A DNA stretch of 64,000 nucleotides from an uncultured Gemmiger sp. (lineage in GTDB: Bacteria; Bacillota; Clostridia; Oscillospirales; Ruminococcaceae). The stretch covers positions 124,001-188,000 of the forward strand of contig CALXHQ010000004.1 in the NCBI GenBank assembly GCA_944388145.1, read 5' to 3'. A program made the translations under genes and the position numbers. The notes under the pieces were generated by a model, which saw nothing but the letters and a program-made list of their open reading frames with translations, was not told where the DNA came from and ran no database searches. Of the stretch, positions 52,668-62,138 are shown piece after piece. The first letter of the stretch is position 1; each line of letters opens with the position of its first letter.

Positions 52668-54470
52668 TCAGTGTTTGTGGTAGTGGCTGCCTTTGCCCTC
52701 CTCCAGCCGGCGGCGCACCAGCGTGACCGCCACAATGACCACACCCAGCGCCAGCACAGCAATGCCCACATACAGCGGCAGCCGGGCCGAAGTCTTGGCC
52801 GTCTGCTCCGCCTGGGCTGCCTCCTCCGGCGAGGGGGTGGGTGCCGGCGTGGGCTGCGGCGTGGCGGTGGGGGTCAGGGTGGGGGCGGGTGTGGTGCCAA
52901 TGATGGTGCCGGCCAGGGGGTCCTCCACCTGGCCGGACCCGCCGGAAGGCCGGGTGGTTGCCGGAGCATGGGTGGGCACCGGGGCAGAGGAAGCCGGGGG
53001 CACCGGCGTTGGCGTTGCCGCCGGCGGCGCGGCGGTGCCGGTCACCGTGACAATGGCCGGCGTGGGGGTGGGCGCCGCCGGGGTGGGCTGCGGTGCGGCA
53101 GGGGCGGCGGTGGGGGCCGGTTCCGCGGGCGTGGGGGTGGGCAGCGGCGTGGTCACAAAGCCCTCCGGCAGGATGACCGTCGGGCGCAGCGCCGCGTTTG
53201 CCTCGGTGCCGATGTCCACCAGGTTGCTCACGTAGACCGGCTCGCTGTCCGGTGTCAGGCGGACGGTGTGTCCGCCGGGGGTCAGCCCGGGAATGGTCAT
53301 CAGGCCGTCGGCGTCAATGGTGGCTGTCATCGCCTGGCCGTCCACATAGACGGTGGCCTGGCAGCTGCGGGCGGTGCCGTCGGTGGTCAGGCAGGCGGTA
53401 AAATCGGCGGCGTCCACCGGCAGGGCCCGGCCGGTGCTGCCGCCCCGCCCAAGCAGCACCGCCAGGGTGGAAGCGTCACAATGTTTGGCCAGATCCAGCA
53501 GCGCACCGTGCAGGGTCAGGTCCGCGGCGGACAGCAGGTTTTCGGTGTTGGGAAAAGCCTGCTCCCACAGCGCCTGCGGCAAGGCCAGCGCGATGCGGGT
53601 GGTGGTATCCCGGCTGTCCAGCAGCTGTTCCCCCTGCAGGCCGGCCAGCCAGACGGCGGCAGGCTGCAGGACACCGTCGGTGGCCTGCCAGGTAAAGCGC
53701 AGGCCGCTGACCTGCAGGTAACTGCCGTATGCCTCCGAGGAGGGGTCCAGCATGTCCTGCATGGCACGGGCCAGCAGTTGATGCAGCTGGCTGGGCGTGA
53801 CCACCACCAGCGCCAGCGCATCGTCCTGCAGGTAGCTGCCCAGGTTTTCGGCGGTCAGGGTGGTGCCGGCGGGCACGTTGGCCAGCAGGCTGCGTCCCTC
53901 CACCACCGATACCAGCGGCAGGCCGGAAAGTGTGCTGTTTTGCTGCCAGCTGTCGCTGGAGATCACCGCCCAGCCGACCGCATCGGCCACCAGGTCGCCA
54001 AAGTTCGTCTCCTCCCGGCTGGCAACGTCCACTGTGCTGCCGGCCAGTGTGGGCACCTGGCTCCACATCGGTGCGGTGACGGTCAGGCTGCGGGGCGCCT
54101 GCGGGTCCCCGGCGGGATAAACAGCGCCGGGCACAGTGCCGCCCACCATCCAGGCGGCAGGCCAATCACCGGGGGCCGGCGCGGTCTCCGGGGTGGCAGC
54201 CTCCGGCGTTGCAGCTTCCGGGGTGGCGGATTCGGAGGTGGAATGTCTCCCCGCAGTGGCCAACTCATCGTCATTTTGGGCGGAGGGTTCCTCCTCCCCG
54301 CCGGTGAACAGCCGCAGCAGATCGCCCAGGATGGGCACCTCCAGCAGGGTTTCCATCACGCCGGCGGGCTGGGCCGTCAGCGGCGCAGCGAAGGCCGGCA
54401 GTGCGGCGGCACCGGCCAGGCAGCAGGCCAGCGCAAGGCTGACCAGTTTTTGCAACGTCCTGTGTTTCAT
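52668..54470 (-). CDS. Surface protein with orphan 5'-nucleotidase C-terminal domain
   Basis: A 600-aa exported, C-terminally anchored protein. The signal peptide (1-28) ends ALPAFA-A. Residues about 150-335 resemble the 5'-nucleotidase C-terminal (substrate-specificity) domain: TNFGDLVADAVGWAV, SLLANVPAGTTLTAENLG and LALVVVTPSQLHQLLARAM. The catalytic metallophosphatase domain that normally precedes it is missing, so nucleotidase activity is not expected. A Pro/Thr/Ala-rich stalk (about 450-565) leads to one membrane span (about 571-592) and a basic tail. It could be a nucleotide-binding or structural surface protein. Confidence 0.72.
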   Translation of the reverse strand: MKHRTLQKLVSLALACCLAGAAALPAFAAPLTAQPAGVMETLLEVPILGDLLRLFTGGEEEPSAQNDDELATAGRHSTSESATPEAATPEAATPETAPAPGDWPAAWMVGGTVPGAVYPAGDPQAPRSLTVTAPMWSQVPTLAGSTVDVASREETNFGDLVADAVGWAVISSDSWQQNSTLSGLPLVSVVEGRSLLANVPAGTTLTAENLGSYLQDDALALVVVTPSQLHQLLARAMQDMLDPSSEAYGSYLQVSGLRFTWQATDGVLQPAAVWLAGLQGEQLLDSRDTTTRIALALPQALWEQAFPNTENLLSAADLTLHGALLDLAKHCDASTLAVLLGRGGSTGRALPVDAADFTACLTTDGTARSCQATVYVDGQAMTATIDADGLMTIPGLTPGGHTVRLTPDSEPVYVSNLVDIGTEANAALRPTVILPEGFVTTPLPTPTPAEPAPTAAPAAPQPTPAAPTPTPAIVTVTGTAAPPAATPTPVPPASSAPVPTHAPATTRPSGGSGQVEDPLAGTIIGTTPAPTLTPTATPQPTPAPTPSPEEAAQAEQTAKTSARLPLYVGIAVLALGVVIVAVTLVRRRLEEGKGSHYHKH

Positions 54471-54551
54471 TTCAGTCCCCCCTGTTTTTGGAGCGGTATC
54501 GGATGTGCCCGTGCTGCGGCTGTCCTGTGCCGCTTGCCGGGGCGTTCGGAC

Positions 54552-54582
54552 AAAAATGGCCGGGGTGTCTGCCGCCCCGGCC
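54552..54582 (-). terminator. Terminator of the PrsA-like lipoprotein gene
   Basis: An 8-bp GC stem (54558-54565 with 54575-54582) is followed on the minus strand by ATTTTTG. It is 168 bases beyond the lipoprotein stop. Confidence 0.65.
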
Positions 54583-54749
54583 CTCAGAGAATATTTGCCC
54601 CTGCCCCTGTGTCTTTCCACGAAAAAGGGGCATCTGCCGCCCGGCCCCGCATCCGCCGTTTTGGGCGGACCGGCCTGCCGTTCTGTTGGGCACCCTGGGC
54701 GGATCATTGATTTGCTGGTTTCTTCTGCGGCGATACCTTGCCGGTCGTC

Positions 54750-55892
54750 TCAGACACTGTGTTTGATGTTGGATGCCTTGTAGGTGTTCATGGCGCCCTC
54801 ATCCAGCTGATGTTCCATCGCTGCGCCATCCGCGTACAGGCGGTCCCGCAGCTCATCCTGCTTCATGGCACCCAGCAGGTCATACGATTCCTTATAAGTG
54901 TCAATATCGTACGTCTTGAGAGGATCCATCTGGCGGGCCACCACCAGCGAGGAAGTCAGGTTAATCTTGGTCCAGCAGCCCATGCCGGCCTCATCCAGCG
55001 CGTCGGTCAGCAGGTTGCCGCCGTTGTCATCATCATAGTTGGCCAGGTCGTTGGGCAGGTACAGGCTGCCGGATACAAAGCTACCAGCCTGTGCGGTTTC
55101 AGCCGTGGACCCCAGGACAGCCATGACCCGGGGCACATACTGGCTGGCGGCCTGGTACATGGCGGCATAGTCGTTCAAGGGCTCGGTGCCGGTGTTTTGG
55201 GTCAGGAAGTTCACGCATTCATCGGCGATGGCCTCGATGGCGGATTCCATCGTTTCATCGGTGAAGGCGTAGGTGTAGGTGGAATAGTCCACCATGGGAA
55301 GGACAACGCTTTCAATGTAGCGGCAGTCCTCCTGAACAAACTGTTCGTACTCCCCGTCGGTCACAGGCTCCTGGCCGTCGGGGCCGTAGAGCGCCTGCAG
55401 GCAGGCCGCGGCTTTCTGGGCATTGGTCAGGTACTTTTCCAGGGTGGTGCGGGCAATGCCGTTTGCCTCGTAGACGTCGCCGTTGGATTCCCACATGGAA
55501 TCGGCGGTGGTGGCCACCTCAGAGGTGGCGGCGTCCTCCAGCGTGGCACCCAGCTGGTCAAACAGCGCCTCGGTGGCGGCGTAATACTCGATGGAGGACA
55601 AGGTCAGCCGGTGGATGTAGTCGGCGCCGTCGGTGGTGACCTCCTCGCCGTTGATGGTGCCGGTGACCTGGGCATTCAGCACGACCTTCACATCGTCGGC
55701 GGATTCCCCGGTGGCAAAATCCACCAGGGACGCGGTGGTATTGTAGGCATTGTACTGGGCCAGCAGATAGATGCCGGCCGGGATCTCGACCCCGCCGATG
55801 GTGCCGACGGTGGCGGGCGTGGTGACATTGCAGCCCGCAACGCCCAGCAGCATTGCCAGCGCCAGGCCCAGGCTGATAAACTTCTGTTTCAT
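54750..55892 (-). CDS. PrsA/SurA-like lipoprotein without a recognisable PPIase domain
   Basis: A 380-aa lipoprotein. Lipobox LLGVAGC places the lipidated Cys at residue 21. The start of the mature part, ATVGTIGGVEIPAGIYLLAQYNA, matches the SurA_N-like chaperone domain found in Clostridia downstream of mfd. No parvulin signature is seen; the C-terminal half (about 210-380) is helical and acidic. It is probably an extracytoplasmic folding factor, but enzyme activity is doubtful. It has its own promoter, 5' hairpins and GGAGAG ribosome site. Confidence 0.75.
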   Translation of the reverse strand: MKQKFISLGLALAMLLGVAGCNVTTPATVGTIGGVEIPAGIYLLAQYNAYNTTASLVDFATGESADDVKVVLNAQVTGTINGEEVTTDGADYIHRLTLSSIEYYAATEALFDQLGATLEDAATSEVATTADSMWESNGDVYEANGIARTTLEKYLTNAQKAAACLQALYGPDGQEPVTDGEYEQFVQEDCRYIESVVLPMVDYSTYTYAFTDETMESAIEAIADECVNFLTQNTGTEPLNDYAAMYQAASQYVPRVMAVLGSTAETAQAGSFVSGSLYLPNDLANYDDDNGGNLLTDALDEAGMGCWTKINLTSSLVVARQMDPLKTYDIDTYKESYDLLGAMKQDELRDRLYADGAAMEHQLDEGAMNTYKASNIKHSV

Positions 55893-55977
55893 GTGGGTAG
55901 GTTCTCTCCTTTATCTGGGGCGCAACGGCTGCGCCCCGACTTTCCCGCACAGGGACACCTGTGCAGCATATACAGTC

Positions 55978-56006
55978 ATTATAGACGCTTTGGGCGGTGT
56001 TTTCAA
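55978..56006 (-). promoter_or_regulatory. Promoter of the PrsA-like gene
   Basis: Minus strand: TTGAAA (56001-56006), 17 bases, TATAAT (55978-55983). The leader contains two hairpins, GCACAGG/CCTGTGC and GGGGCGCA/TGCGCCCC, before the ribosome site. Confidence 0.8.
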
Positions 56007-56067
56007 CCCAAAGGGCCATGGTACATGTGTAAATTGTGTGGCGTACCGTTCCAGGCGGGCGTCGGCT

Positions 56068-59000
56068 TTACATCGCGCCCTGCTTTTTGGCACCGGGCAG
56101 CAGCGCCACCGCGTCCCGCAGGATGGTGAGCGGGTCCTCCCCTTTTGCCACATGCAGCGAGATGGCCGGCCGGCCGATGCCGCTGTACAGCACCCGGTGG
56201 GGGAAGGCGTCCAGCAGCGGGCCCAGCTGGTTGGGGCCGATCACATCGGTGTACAAAAGCAGCGCGTCGCCCCTTTGGGCGATCTCGTTGATGCCGGCGC
56301 GGGCAGCGGTGACCCGGATGAGCGAAATATCCACCAGCCCCTGCACACTGCGGGGCGGGTCGCCGTAGCGGTCGATCAGCTCGTCGATCACGTCGGCGGC
56401 GTCCTCGGCAGTCTCGATGGCGGCGATGCGCTTGTAGGCCTCGATGCGGCCGGCGGCGTCGGGGATGTAGCTTTCCGGCAGGTAGGCATCGGCGTTGATG
56501 TCCACCAGACAGTCGCTCTTGTCGGGGGCAGGCGGCTCGCCCTTGGCCTGGGCGATGGCCTGGCCCAGCATCTTCACATACAGGTCGTAGCCAACGGCCT
56601 CCATGTGGCCGTGCTGGCTGTGGCCCAGCAGATTGCCCGCGCCGCGGATCTGCAGGTCCCGCATGGCGATGCGGAAACCGGAGCCAAAGGCCGTGAACTC
56701 TCGGATGGCGGACAGCCGCTTGGCGGCGATCTCGGTCAGGACCTTGTCCCGCTGGAAGGTGAAGTAGGCGTAAGCTTTGCGGCTGGAGCGCCCCACCCGG
56801 CCGCGGATCTGGTACAGCTGAGACAGGCCCATGCGGTCGGCGTTCTCGATAATCAGGGTGTTGCAGTTGCGCACATCGATGCCGGTTTCAATCAGAGTGG
56901 TGCAGACCAGGATGTCGATCTCGGCGTCCAGCAGCTGCTGCCAGACGGTGGAGATCTGCTCCTCGGTCATTTTGCCGTGGGCGATGCCGATGCGGGCGCC
57001 CGGCACCATCTTGCCGATGCGGGCGGCGCATTCCTCGATGGAATCCACCCGGTTGTACAGATAGTAGACCTGCCCGCCCCGGGCCAGCTCCTTCTTGATG
57101 GCCTCGGCCACGATGCCGGGGTCGTACTCCAGCACATAGGTCTCGATGGGGCGGCGCTCGGTGGGGGGCATCTCGATGGTGGACATATCCCGGATACCGG
57201 ACAGCGCCATGTTCAGCGTGCGGGGGATGGGCGTGGCCGACAGGGTGAGCATATCCACGCCGATGAAGTTTTCCTTGAGCTTTTCTTTGTGCTTGACTCC
57301 GAAGCGCTGTTCCTCGTCGATGATGACCAGGCCAAGATCCTTGAACTTGACATCGTTGGAGAGCAGCCGGTGGGTGCCCACCACAATGTCCACCGTGCCG
57401 TCCTTCAGGCCGCGGATGGTCTCCTTCTGCTCCTTGGCGGAGCGGTAGCGGCTGAGCAGCCCGATGCGGATGGGAAACGCCTCCATGCGGGAGATGGCAG
57501 TGTTGAAGTGCTGCCAGGCCAGGATGGTGGTGGGGGCCAAAATCGCGCACTGCTTGCCGCCCATCACGCACTTGAAGGCGGCCCGCAGCGCCACCTCGGT
57601 CTTGCCCACGCCCACATCGCCGCAGAGCAGCCGGTCCATGGGCCAGGGCTGCTCCATATCGTGCTTGATCTCGGCGGCGGCTTCCAGCTGGTCGGGGGTC
57701 TCGTCGTAGGCAAAGCGTTCCTCAAACTCCGTCTGCCAGGTATCGTCCGGCGGGAAGGCGTAGCCTTTGGCCTGCCTGCGGCGGGCGTAAAGCTCGATCA
57801 GCTCCTGGGCCATCTGCTCGGTGGCGGCGCGCACCCGCTTGCGGGTCTTGGCCCACTCGGCGCCGCCCAGGCGGCTGAGCTTGACCTTGTCGCTGTCGCC
57901 GGGGGCGGTGTAGCGGGAGAGCAGATCCAGCTGGGTGACCGGCACGTAGAGCACGTCCTTCTTGTCGTACTCAATGCGCAGGTAATCCTTGGTGACGCCC
58001 TGCACTTCCATGCGGCGGATGCCCGCATACCGGCCGATGCCGTGGTTCTGGTGGACCACCAGGTCGCCGGGGGTGATGTCGGTCAGGCTGGAGAGGGCGT
58101 CCTTGTTTTTGCGGGCCTTCTTTCGCTTGGCGGCGCTGGACTCGCCAAAGGCACGGGAGGTGATGAGGGCGTATTTGGCAAAGGGATACTCGCAGCCGGA
58201 GGACAGATGCCCCGGCAGCACCTGCACCACGCCGGGGGCCGGCTCGGCGTCGGGCTGCTCGGTAACACGGAACTTTTTGTCCCGCAGGTCCCGGGCCAGG
58301 CCCCTGGCAGCGCGCTCGGTGCCGGCCAGCACGGTGACCGCATACCCCTGGTTTGTCAGGGGCGCCAGGTCCTCATCGGCCAGGGCGGCCACCTCGCCGC
58401 CCCAGGCGGGCAGCGTGTGGGCGGGGGCGTTGACGATCTCCTTGAGCTTCACGTCCGGCATGCTGCGGGCAAAGTTCTCGGCGCAGAGGGTGGGATAGTC
58501 CGCTGCCTGGGCCAGCATCCAGCCCGGCGCGGCGTAGAGATCGTCCAGCCCGGCGCAGAGAATGCCGTCCTCCAGCAGGCTTTTGAACTCCTCGTCCCGG
58601 CGGAACTGGGCGGCGCGCTCGGCCTCCCGCAGGGAAGCGGGCTCCTCCAGCAGATAGAGCGGCGCGTCAAAATAGTCGAGGATGGTGGCGGGCTGCGGGT
58701 ACCGCACCGTGATGTACTTGTCCATGGCGACGGGCAGGGCGCCGCCGTCCAGCATGGCCAGGTCGGCCTCCATACAAGCGGTCATGGCGGTCTTTTTTTT
58801 GCCCCGCTGTTTGCCAAGGTAGGCCCGCAGCAGCCCGGCCGCGTCGGCGGGGGTACCGAACAGCACCTCCCGCGCGGGGCTGAGGTAGAGCTTTTCCAGC
58901 GCGTCCTCCCGCCGCTGGGTGGCCAGGTCAAAGCTGTGCAGCGTGTCGATCTCGTCGCCCCAGTACTCGATGCGGGCGGGGGTCTTCATGTCGGGGGCAA

Positions 59001-59535
59001 AGATGTCCACAATGTCGCCCCGCACCGAAAACTGGCCCGGCCCGTCCACCCGGTCGCGGCGGGTATAGCCCGCATCGGTCAGGGCAGCCACCAGTTCCTC
59101 CCGCGGGAAGGCGTCGCCGGGGTGAAGGATGCGGGTGTTGCGGCAGAATTCCTCCTTGGGCATGGTGTACTGGGTCAGCCCCTCGCAGGGGACGCAGACC
59201 GCCCGCAGGCGGCCACCCACCAGGTCCCCCAGCACGCTCAGGCGGCGGTACTCGTACTCGCGGGAGGTATCCTCGATAGGGCGCAGCACATAGTCCCGGG
59301 CAGGGAACACCGCCGCCGGGATGCCCAGCGTGTTCAGGTCGGCGGCAAAGCGGGTTGCCTCCACCTCGCCGGGGGTGACGATGCACAGCGGCTTGTCCAG
59401 CGCACGGCAGAGCGCCGCATACACCTGCGCCCGGCCGGCGGCAGGCAGGCCGAACAGTGCCGCCGCCCCGGGGGTTGCCAGCGCGGCGGCAAGTTTTTCG
59501 TATTCTTTTGTGGCGGCAAACAATTGTTGGAACAT
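56068..59535 (-). CDS. mfd: Transcription-repair coupling factor Mfd
   Basis: ATP-dependent translocase that removes stalled RNA polymerase and recruits UvrA. The 1155-aa protein has the UvrB-like N-terminal domains (about 1-350), the RNA polymerase-interacting domain starting near 480 (PGDLVVHQNHGIGRYAGI), the translocase motor with GDVGVGKTEVALRAA near 638-652, the DEEQ box VIIDEEQRFG, and the C-terminal TRCF domain. Start MFQQLF has AGGTGA 5 bases upstream. The PrsA-like gene follows, the usual clostridial order. Confidence 0.97.
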   Translation of the reverse strand: MFQQLFAATKEYEKLAAALATPGAAALFGLPAAGRAQVYAALCRALDKPLCIVTPGEVEATRFAADLNTLGIPAAVFPARDYVLRPIEDTSREYEYRRLSVLGDLVGGRLRAVCVPCEGLTQYTMPKEEFCRNTRILHPGDAFPREELVAALTDAGYTRRDRVDGPGQFSVRGDIVDIFAPDMKTPARIEYWGDEIDTLHSFDLATQRREDALEKLYLSPAREVLFGTPADAAGLLRAYLGKQRGKKKTAMTACMEADLAMLDGGALPVAMDKYITVRYPQPATILDYFDAPLYLLEEPASLREAERAAQFRRDEEFKSLLEDGILCAGLDDLYAAPGWMLAQAADYPTLCAENFARSMPDVKLKEIVNAPAHTLPAWGGEVAALADEDLAPLTNQGYAVTVLAGTERAARGLARDLRDKKFRVTEQPDAEPAPGVVQVLPGHLSSGCEYPFAKYALITSRAFGESSAAKRKKARKNKDALSSLTDITPGDLVVHQNHGIGRYAGIRRMEVQGVTKDYLRIEYDKKDVLYVPVTQLDLLSRYTAPGDSDKVKLSRLGGAEWAKTRKRVRAATEQMAQELIELYARRRQAKGYAFPPDDTWQTEFEERFAYDETPDQLEAAAEIKHDMEQPWPMDRLLCGDVGVGKTEVALRAAFKCVMGGKQCAILAPTTILAWQHFNTAISRMEAFPIRIGLLSRYRSAKEQKETIRGLKDGTVDIVVGTHRLLSNDVKFKDLGLVIIDEEQRFGVKHKEKLKENFIGVDMLTLSATPIPRTLNMALSGIRDMSTIEMPPTERRPIETYVLEYDPGIVAEAIKKELARGGQVYYLYNRVDSIEECAARIGKMVPGARIGIAHGKMTEEQISTVWQQLLDAEIDILVCTTLIETGIDVRNCNTLIIENADRMGLSQLYQIRGRVGRSSRKAYAYFTFQRDKVLTEIAAKRLSAIREFTAFGSGFRIAMRDLQIRGAGNLLGHSQHGHMEAVGYDLYVKMLGQAIAQAKGEPPAPDKSDCLVDINADAYLPESYIPDAAGRIEAYKRIAAIETAEDAADVIDELIDRYGDPPRSVQGLVDISLIRVTAARAGINEIAQRGDALLLYTDVIGPNQLGPLLDAFPHRVLYSGIGRPAISLHVAKGEDPLTILRDAVALLPGAKKQGAM

Positions 59536-59551
59536 ACGGTCACCTGTCCAC

Positions 59552-59580
59552 TTGTCAGGCCGCAGCGCGGCCGGTATACT
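59552..59580 (+). promoter_or_regulatory. Promoter of the acyltransferase gene
   Basis: TTGTCA (59552-59557), 17 bases, TATACT (59575-59580). The leader then has a CCGGCAGG/CCTGCCGG hairpin before the start. Confidence 0.75.
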
Positions 59581-59638
59581 AGAAGGAAATAAGGAAAACA
59601 CCCGGCAGGCCCGCCCTGCCGGAAGGGAGATTTGCAAA

Positions 59639-60709
59639 ATGCCGCAGACAAACCCCAACCGTCAAAACCCCGCCCTGGACCTGCTGCGGGTGCTGGCCGC
59701 CGCCATGGTGCTGGCGGTACATGCCGGGCAGGTGGCCGGGCTGGATGCTGTGACCCGGGTGGGCGCCAACGGAGTGCTGTTGTTTTTTATCCTGAGCGGC
59801 TGCCTGACCATGGCCAGCCTGGACCGGAACCCTGCGCCCGAGCGCTACTACGCCGGGCGGGCGCGGCGCATTTTGCCGCTGTACTGGCTGATACTGGCGG
59901 TGCGGTACGGGTATGATGCGGTGGGGTATCTGGCCGGCGGGATGCCGGCGGGGCAGGTATTTGCCCCGGACGGTCCCTGCGGGCCGGGATATCTGCGGTA
60001 TGTGTTCTTTTTGCAGATGTGGCTGCCCAGCGATGACTGGATGCTGTGGAACAACCGCAACGTGCTTTGGACAATGAGCGCCTTCGCCTTTTTCTATCTG
60101 CTGGCACCCTGGCTGCACCGGCTGCTGGAAGCCTGCCGCAGGCGTTGGGCCGGCGGCGGCTTTGTGGCAGGTTTTGCGCTGCTTGCAGCCCTGCTGGCCG
60201 GCAAGGGCGCGCTGGGCCGCGGCATGGAATCCGCCCTGACCGCCCTGCCCCCGGGCAGCGTGGACAATATTTCCGAGTTCAGCGCCAAAAATCCGCCCAT
60301 GGAGCTGTACGCCTTTGTGTTCGGTGTGGTGCTTTACTACGCCATCAAGGAAGGTCGGGCGCTTTTGTACGGCGGGTTCTGCCTGCTGCTGCCAGCGGCG
60401 TTCGGGTTTGAGCGCATGGCGTTTGAGGGCGTGTTCACGGTGCTGGTGCTGCTGGCCCTGCAGCTGCCCTGCCACATCCGGAACGGCAGCCGGGCACAGC
60501 GGGCGCTGCACTTTCTCAGCGCGGGCAGCTTTTTCCTCTATCTGGCCCACCCGATGCTGCTGCCCTTTTTCCCGGTGATGGAGCCGGGCGGCGGGCTGGC
60601 GCGGTGGGGCTACCTGGCCGGGATGCTTGCCCTGTGCGGCGGGGTGTGCTACCTGCTGTACGGGCTGTTTGTCCGCAGGTTCGAGGGGCTGTTTGCCGGG
60701 CGCAGATAA
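59639..60709 (+). CDS. Acyltransferase 3 family membrane protein
   Basis: O-acetyl/acyl transferase of the OafA/YrhL type acting on surface glycans. The 356-aa protein has about 10 helices. The family start LDLLRVLAAAMVLAVHAG, with the catalytic His, is at residues 13-30, and RRILPLYWLIL with a conserved Arg near 75-86. It lacks a C-terminal SGNH domain. GGGAG lies about 10 bases before ATG 59639. It is divergent from mfd and stands alone. Confidence 0.88.
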   Translation: MPQTNPNRQNPALDLLRVLAAAMVLAVHAGQVAGLDAVTRVGANGVLLFFILSGCLTMASLDRNPAPERYYAGRARRILPLYWLILAVRYGYDAVGYLAGGMPAGQVFAPDGPCGPGYLRYVFFLQMWLPSDDWMLWNNRNVLWTMSAFAFFYLLAPWLHRLLEACRRRWAGGGFVAGFALLAALLAGKGALGRGMESALTALPPGSVDNISEFSAKNPPMELYAFVFGVVLYYAIKEGRALLYGGFCLLLPAAFGFERMAFEGVFTVLVLLALQLPCHIRNGSRAQRALHFLSAGSFFLYLAHPMLLPFFPVMEPGGGLARWGYLAGMLALCGGVCYLLYGLFVRRFEGLFAGRR

Positions 60710-60762
60710 CCCCCGCTGCCTTCCCTGGCGCTGTGCGCCTGGGAGGAGCCTTTTTGTGCCGC

Positions 60763-61356
60763 TCAGTGATTGTATCGGTTCTGGGCCTCGGCCAGCTTGC
60801 CGTCCATCAGCAGGCGGCAGGCGGCTTCCACATCGGCAAAGCGGCCGGCGACCGCCGCCGCGTCCTCAGGCGGGAACTTGCCCAGCACCCAGGCGGCCAG
60901 GTCGTACTGGGGGTTGGGCTTCTCCCCCACCCCGATGCGCACCCGGTAAAAGCCGTCGGTGCCCAGGGACGCGATGATGCTTTTCAGCCCGTTGTGGCCG
61001 CCCGCCGAGCCGGAAGGCCGGATGCGGAGATGCCCCGGCTTCTGGGCGATGTCATCGCACAGGACGATGACATGATCGGGCTTGATCTTGTAAAAACCGG
61101 CAGCGGGGGCGATGCTCTGGCCCGACAGATTCATGTAGGTCAGCGGGCGCAGCAGCACCACCTTGTGGCCGTCCACCTGGGCGATGCCGTACTCGCCCTG
61201 CCACTTTGCCTTGTTGATGCTGGTGCCCCAACGACCGGCCAGGTAGTCCAGCGCCGCAAAGCCGGTGTTGTGGCGGGTGCCGTCGTATTTGGGTTCCGGG
61301 TTGCCCAGGCCGGCGATCAGCCAGTCGGCCCCGGACATACTGTGAAAAAATGCCAT
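60763..61356 (-). CDS. pth: Peptidyl-tRNA hydrolase
   Basis: Releases tRNA from peptidyl-tRNA that drops off the ribosome. The 197-aa protein has GLGNPEPKYDGTRHNTGF with the catalytic His29, PLTYMNLSGQS, DDIAQKPGHLRIRPSGSAGG and HNGLKSIIASLG. The start ATG 61354-61356 has AAGGAG 15 bases upstream; ATG 61336-61338 is an alternative without a ribosome site. It follows the GlmU-like gene by 44 bp, which recalls the glmU-prs-pth order of many Firmicutes, but prs is absent here. Confidence 0.95.
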   Translation of the reverse strand: MAFFHSMSGADWLIAGLGNPEPKYDGTRHNTGFAALDYLAGRWGTSINKAKWQGEYGIAQVDGHKVVLLRPLTYMNLSGQSIAPAAGFYKIKPDHVIVLCDDIAQKPGHLRIRPSGSAGGHNGLKSIIASLGTDGFYRVRIGVGEKPNPQYDLAAWVLGKFPPEDAAAVAGRFADVEAACRLLMDGKLAEAQNRYNH

Positions 61357-61400
61357 AGGTGGGGATGTTGTCTCCTTTATAGAATGGGGCCTGGGGCGTG

Positions 61401-62138
61401 TCAGCCTTTCTTCTCGGCTTCCAGCTTCTGCTTTTTGGCGATGTAGGCTTGCAGCTTCTTCTCGCCCCAGCCCTCGATGGCGGCCTGCTTACCCCGCTCG
61501 ATGCCCAGGGCGCCGTCGGGCACATCCCGGCCGATGGTGGAGCCCGCGGCGGTGTAGGCGTGGTCGCCCACCCGGACCGGCGCCACCAGGTTGGTGTTGC
61601 AGCCGATGAAGGCGTAGTCCCCGATGGTGGTGCGGAACTTGCCCTCGCCATCGTAATTGCAGGTGACGGTGCCGCAGCCGAAGTTGCAGTACTTGCCCAC
61701 GTCGGCGTCCCCGATATAGGTCAGGTGGCTGACGGTGTTGCCCTCGGCAAAGTTGGCGTTCTTGGTCTCCACATAGGCGCCCAGGTGGACGCCCTCGGCG
61801 GTGACGGTGCCCGGACGCACATGGGTGAAGGGGCCGATTTTGTTATTCTCGCCCAGGGTGCTGTCGTAGCACTGGCTGGCGTTGACGGTGGACCCGGCGC
61901 CCACGGTGGTGTTCTCCAACAGGGTGTTGGGGCCGATGACGCAGCCCGCGCCGATTTTGGTGCGGCCCTTCAGGATGCAGCCGGGCAGAATGACGGCGCC
62001 GGGGGCGATCTCCACCTCCGGGTCAATGTAGACATTGCGGCTTGTAAACTCCACACCGTTGTCCAGGTGTTTTTCAAAGGTTGCGGCGTACTGGTGCTCG
62101 GCGGCTTCCAGACGCTGGCGGGCGGTGGTCTCGCTCAT
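61401..62138 (-). CDS. Stand-alone GlmU C-terminal (glucosamine-1-P acetyltransferase) domain
   Basis: A 245-aa left-handed beta-helix protein. It matches only the C-terminal half of GlmU (usually about 450-460 aa): IGPFTHVRPGT, GVHLGAYVETKNA with the catalytic His, HLTYIGDADVG and NYDGEGKF. The N-terminal uridylyltransferase half is missing and replaced by about 35 helical residues. It should acetylate glucosamine-1-phosphate with acetyl-CoA; UDP transfer would need another protein. GAGGGGAG precedes the start. Confidence 0.9.
   Translation of the reverse strand: MSETTARQRLEAAEHQYAATFEKHLDNGVEFTSRNVYIDPEVEIAPGAVILPGCILKGRTKIGAGCVIGPNTLLENTTVGAGSTVNASQCYDSTLGENNKIGPFTHVRPGTVTAEGVHLGAYVETKNANFAEGNTVSHLTYIGDADVGKYCNFGCGTVTCNYDGEGKFRTTIGDYAFIGCNTNLVAPVRVGDHAYTAAGSTIGRDVPDGALGIERGKQAAIEGWGEKKLQAYIAKKQKLEAEKKG

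Noticed and set aside
55771-59592. Plus-strand open frame of over 1200 codons opposite mfd
   Set aside because: Mfd on the minus strand is unambiguous; the antisense frame is a by-product of high GC codon use.
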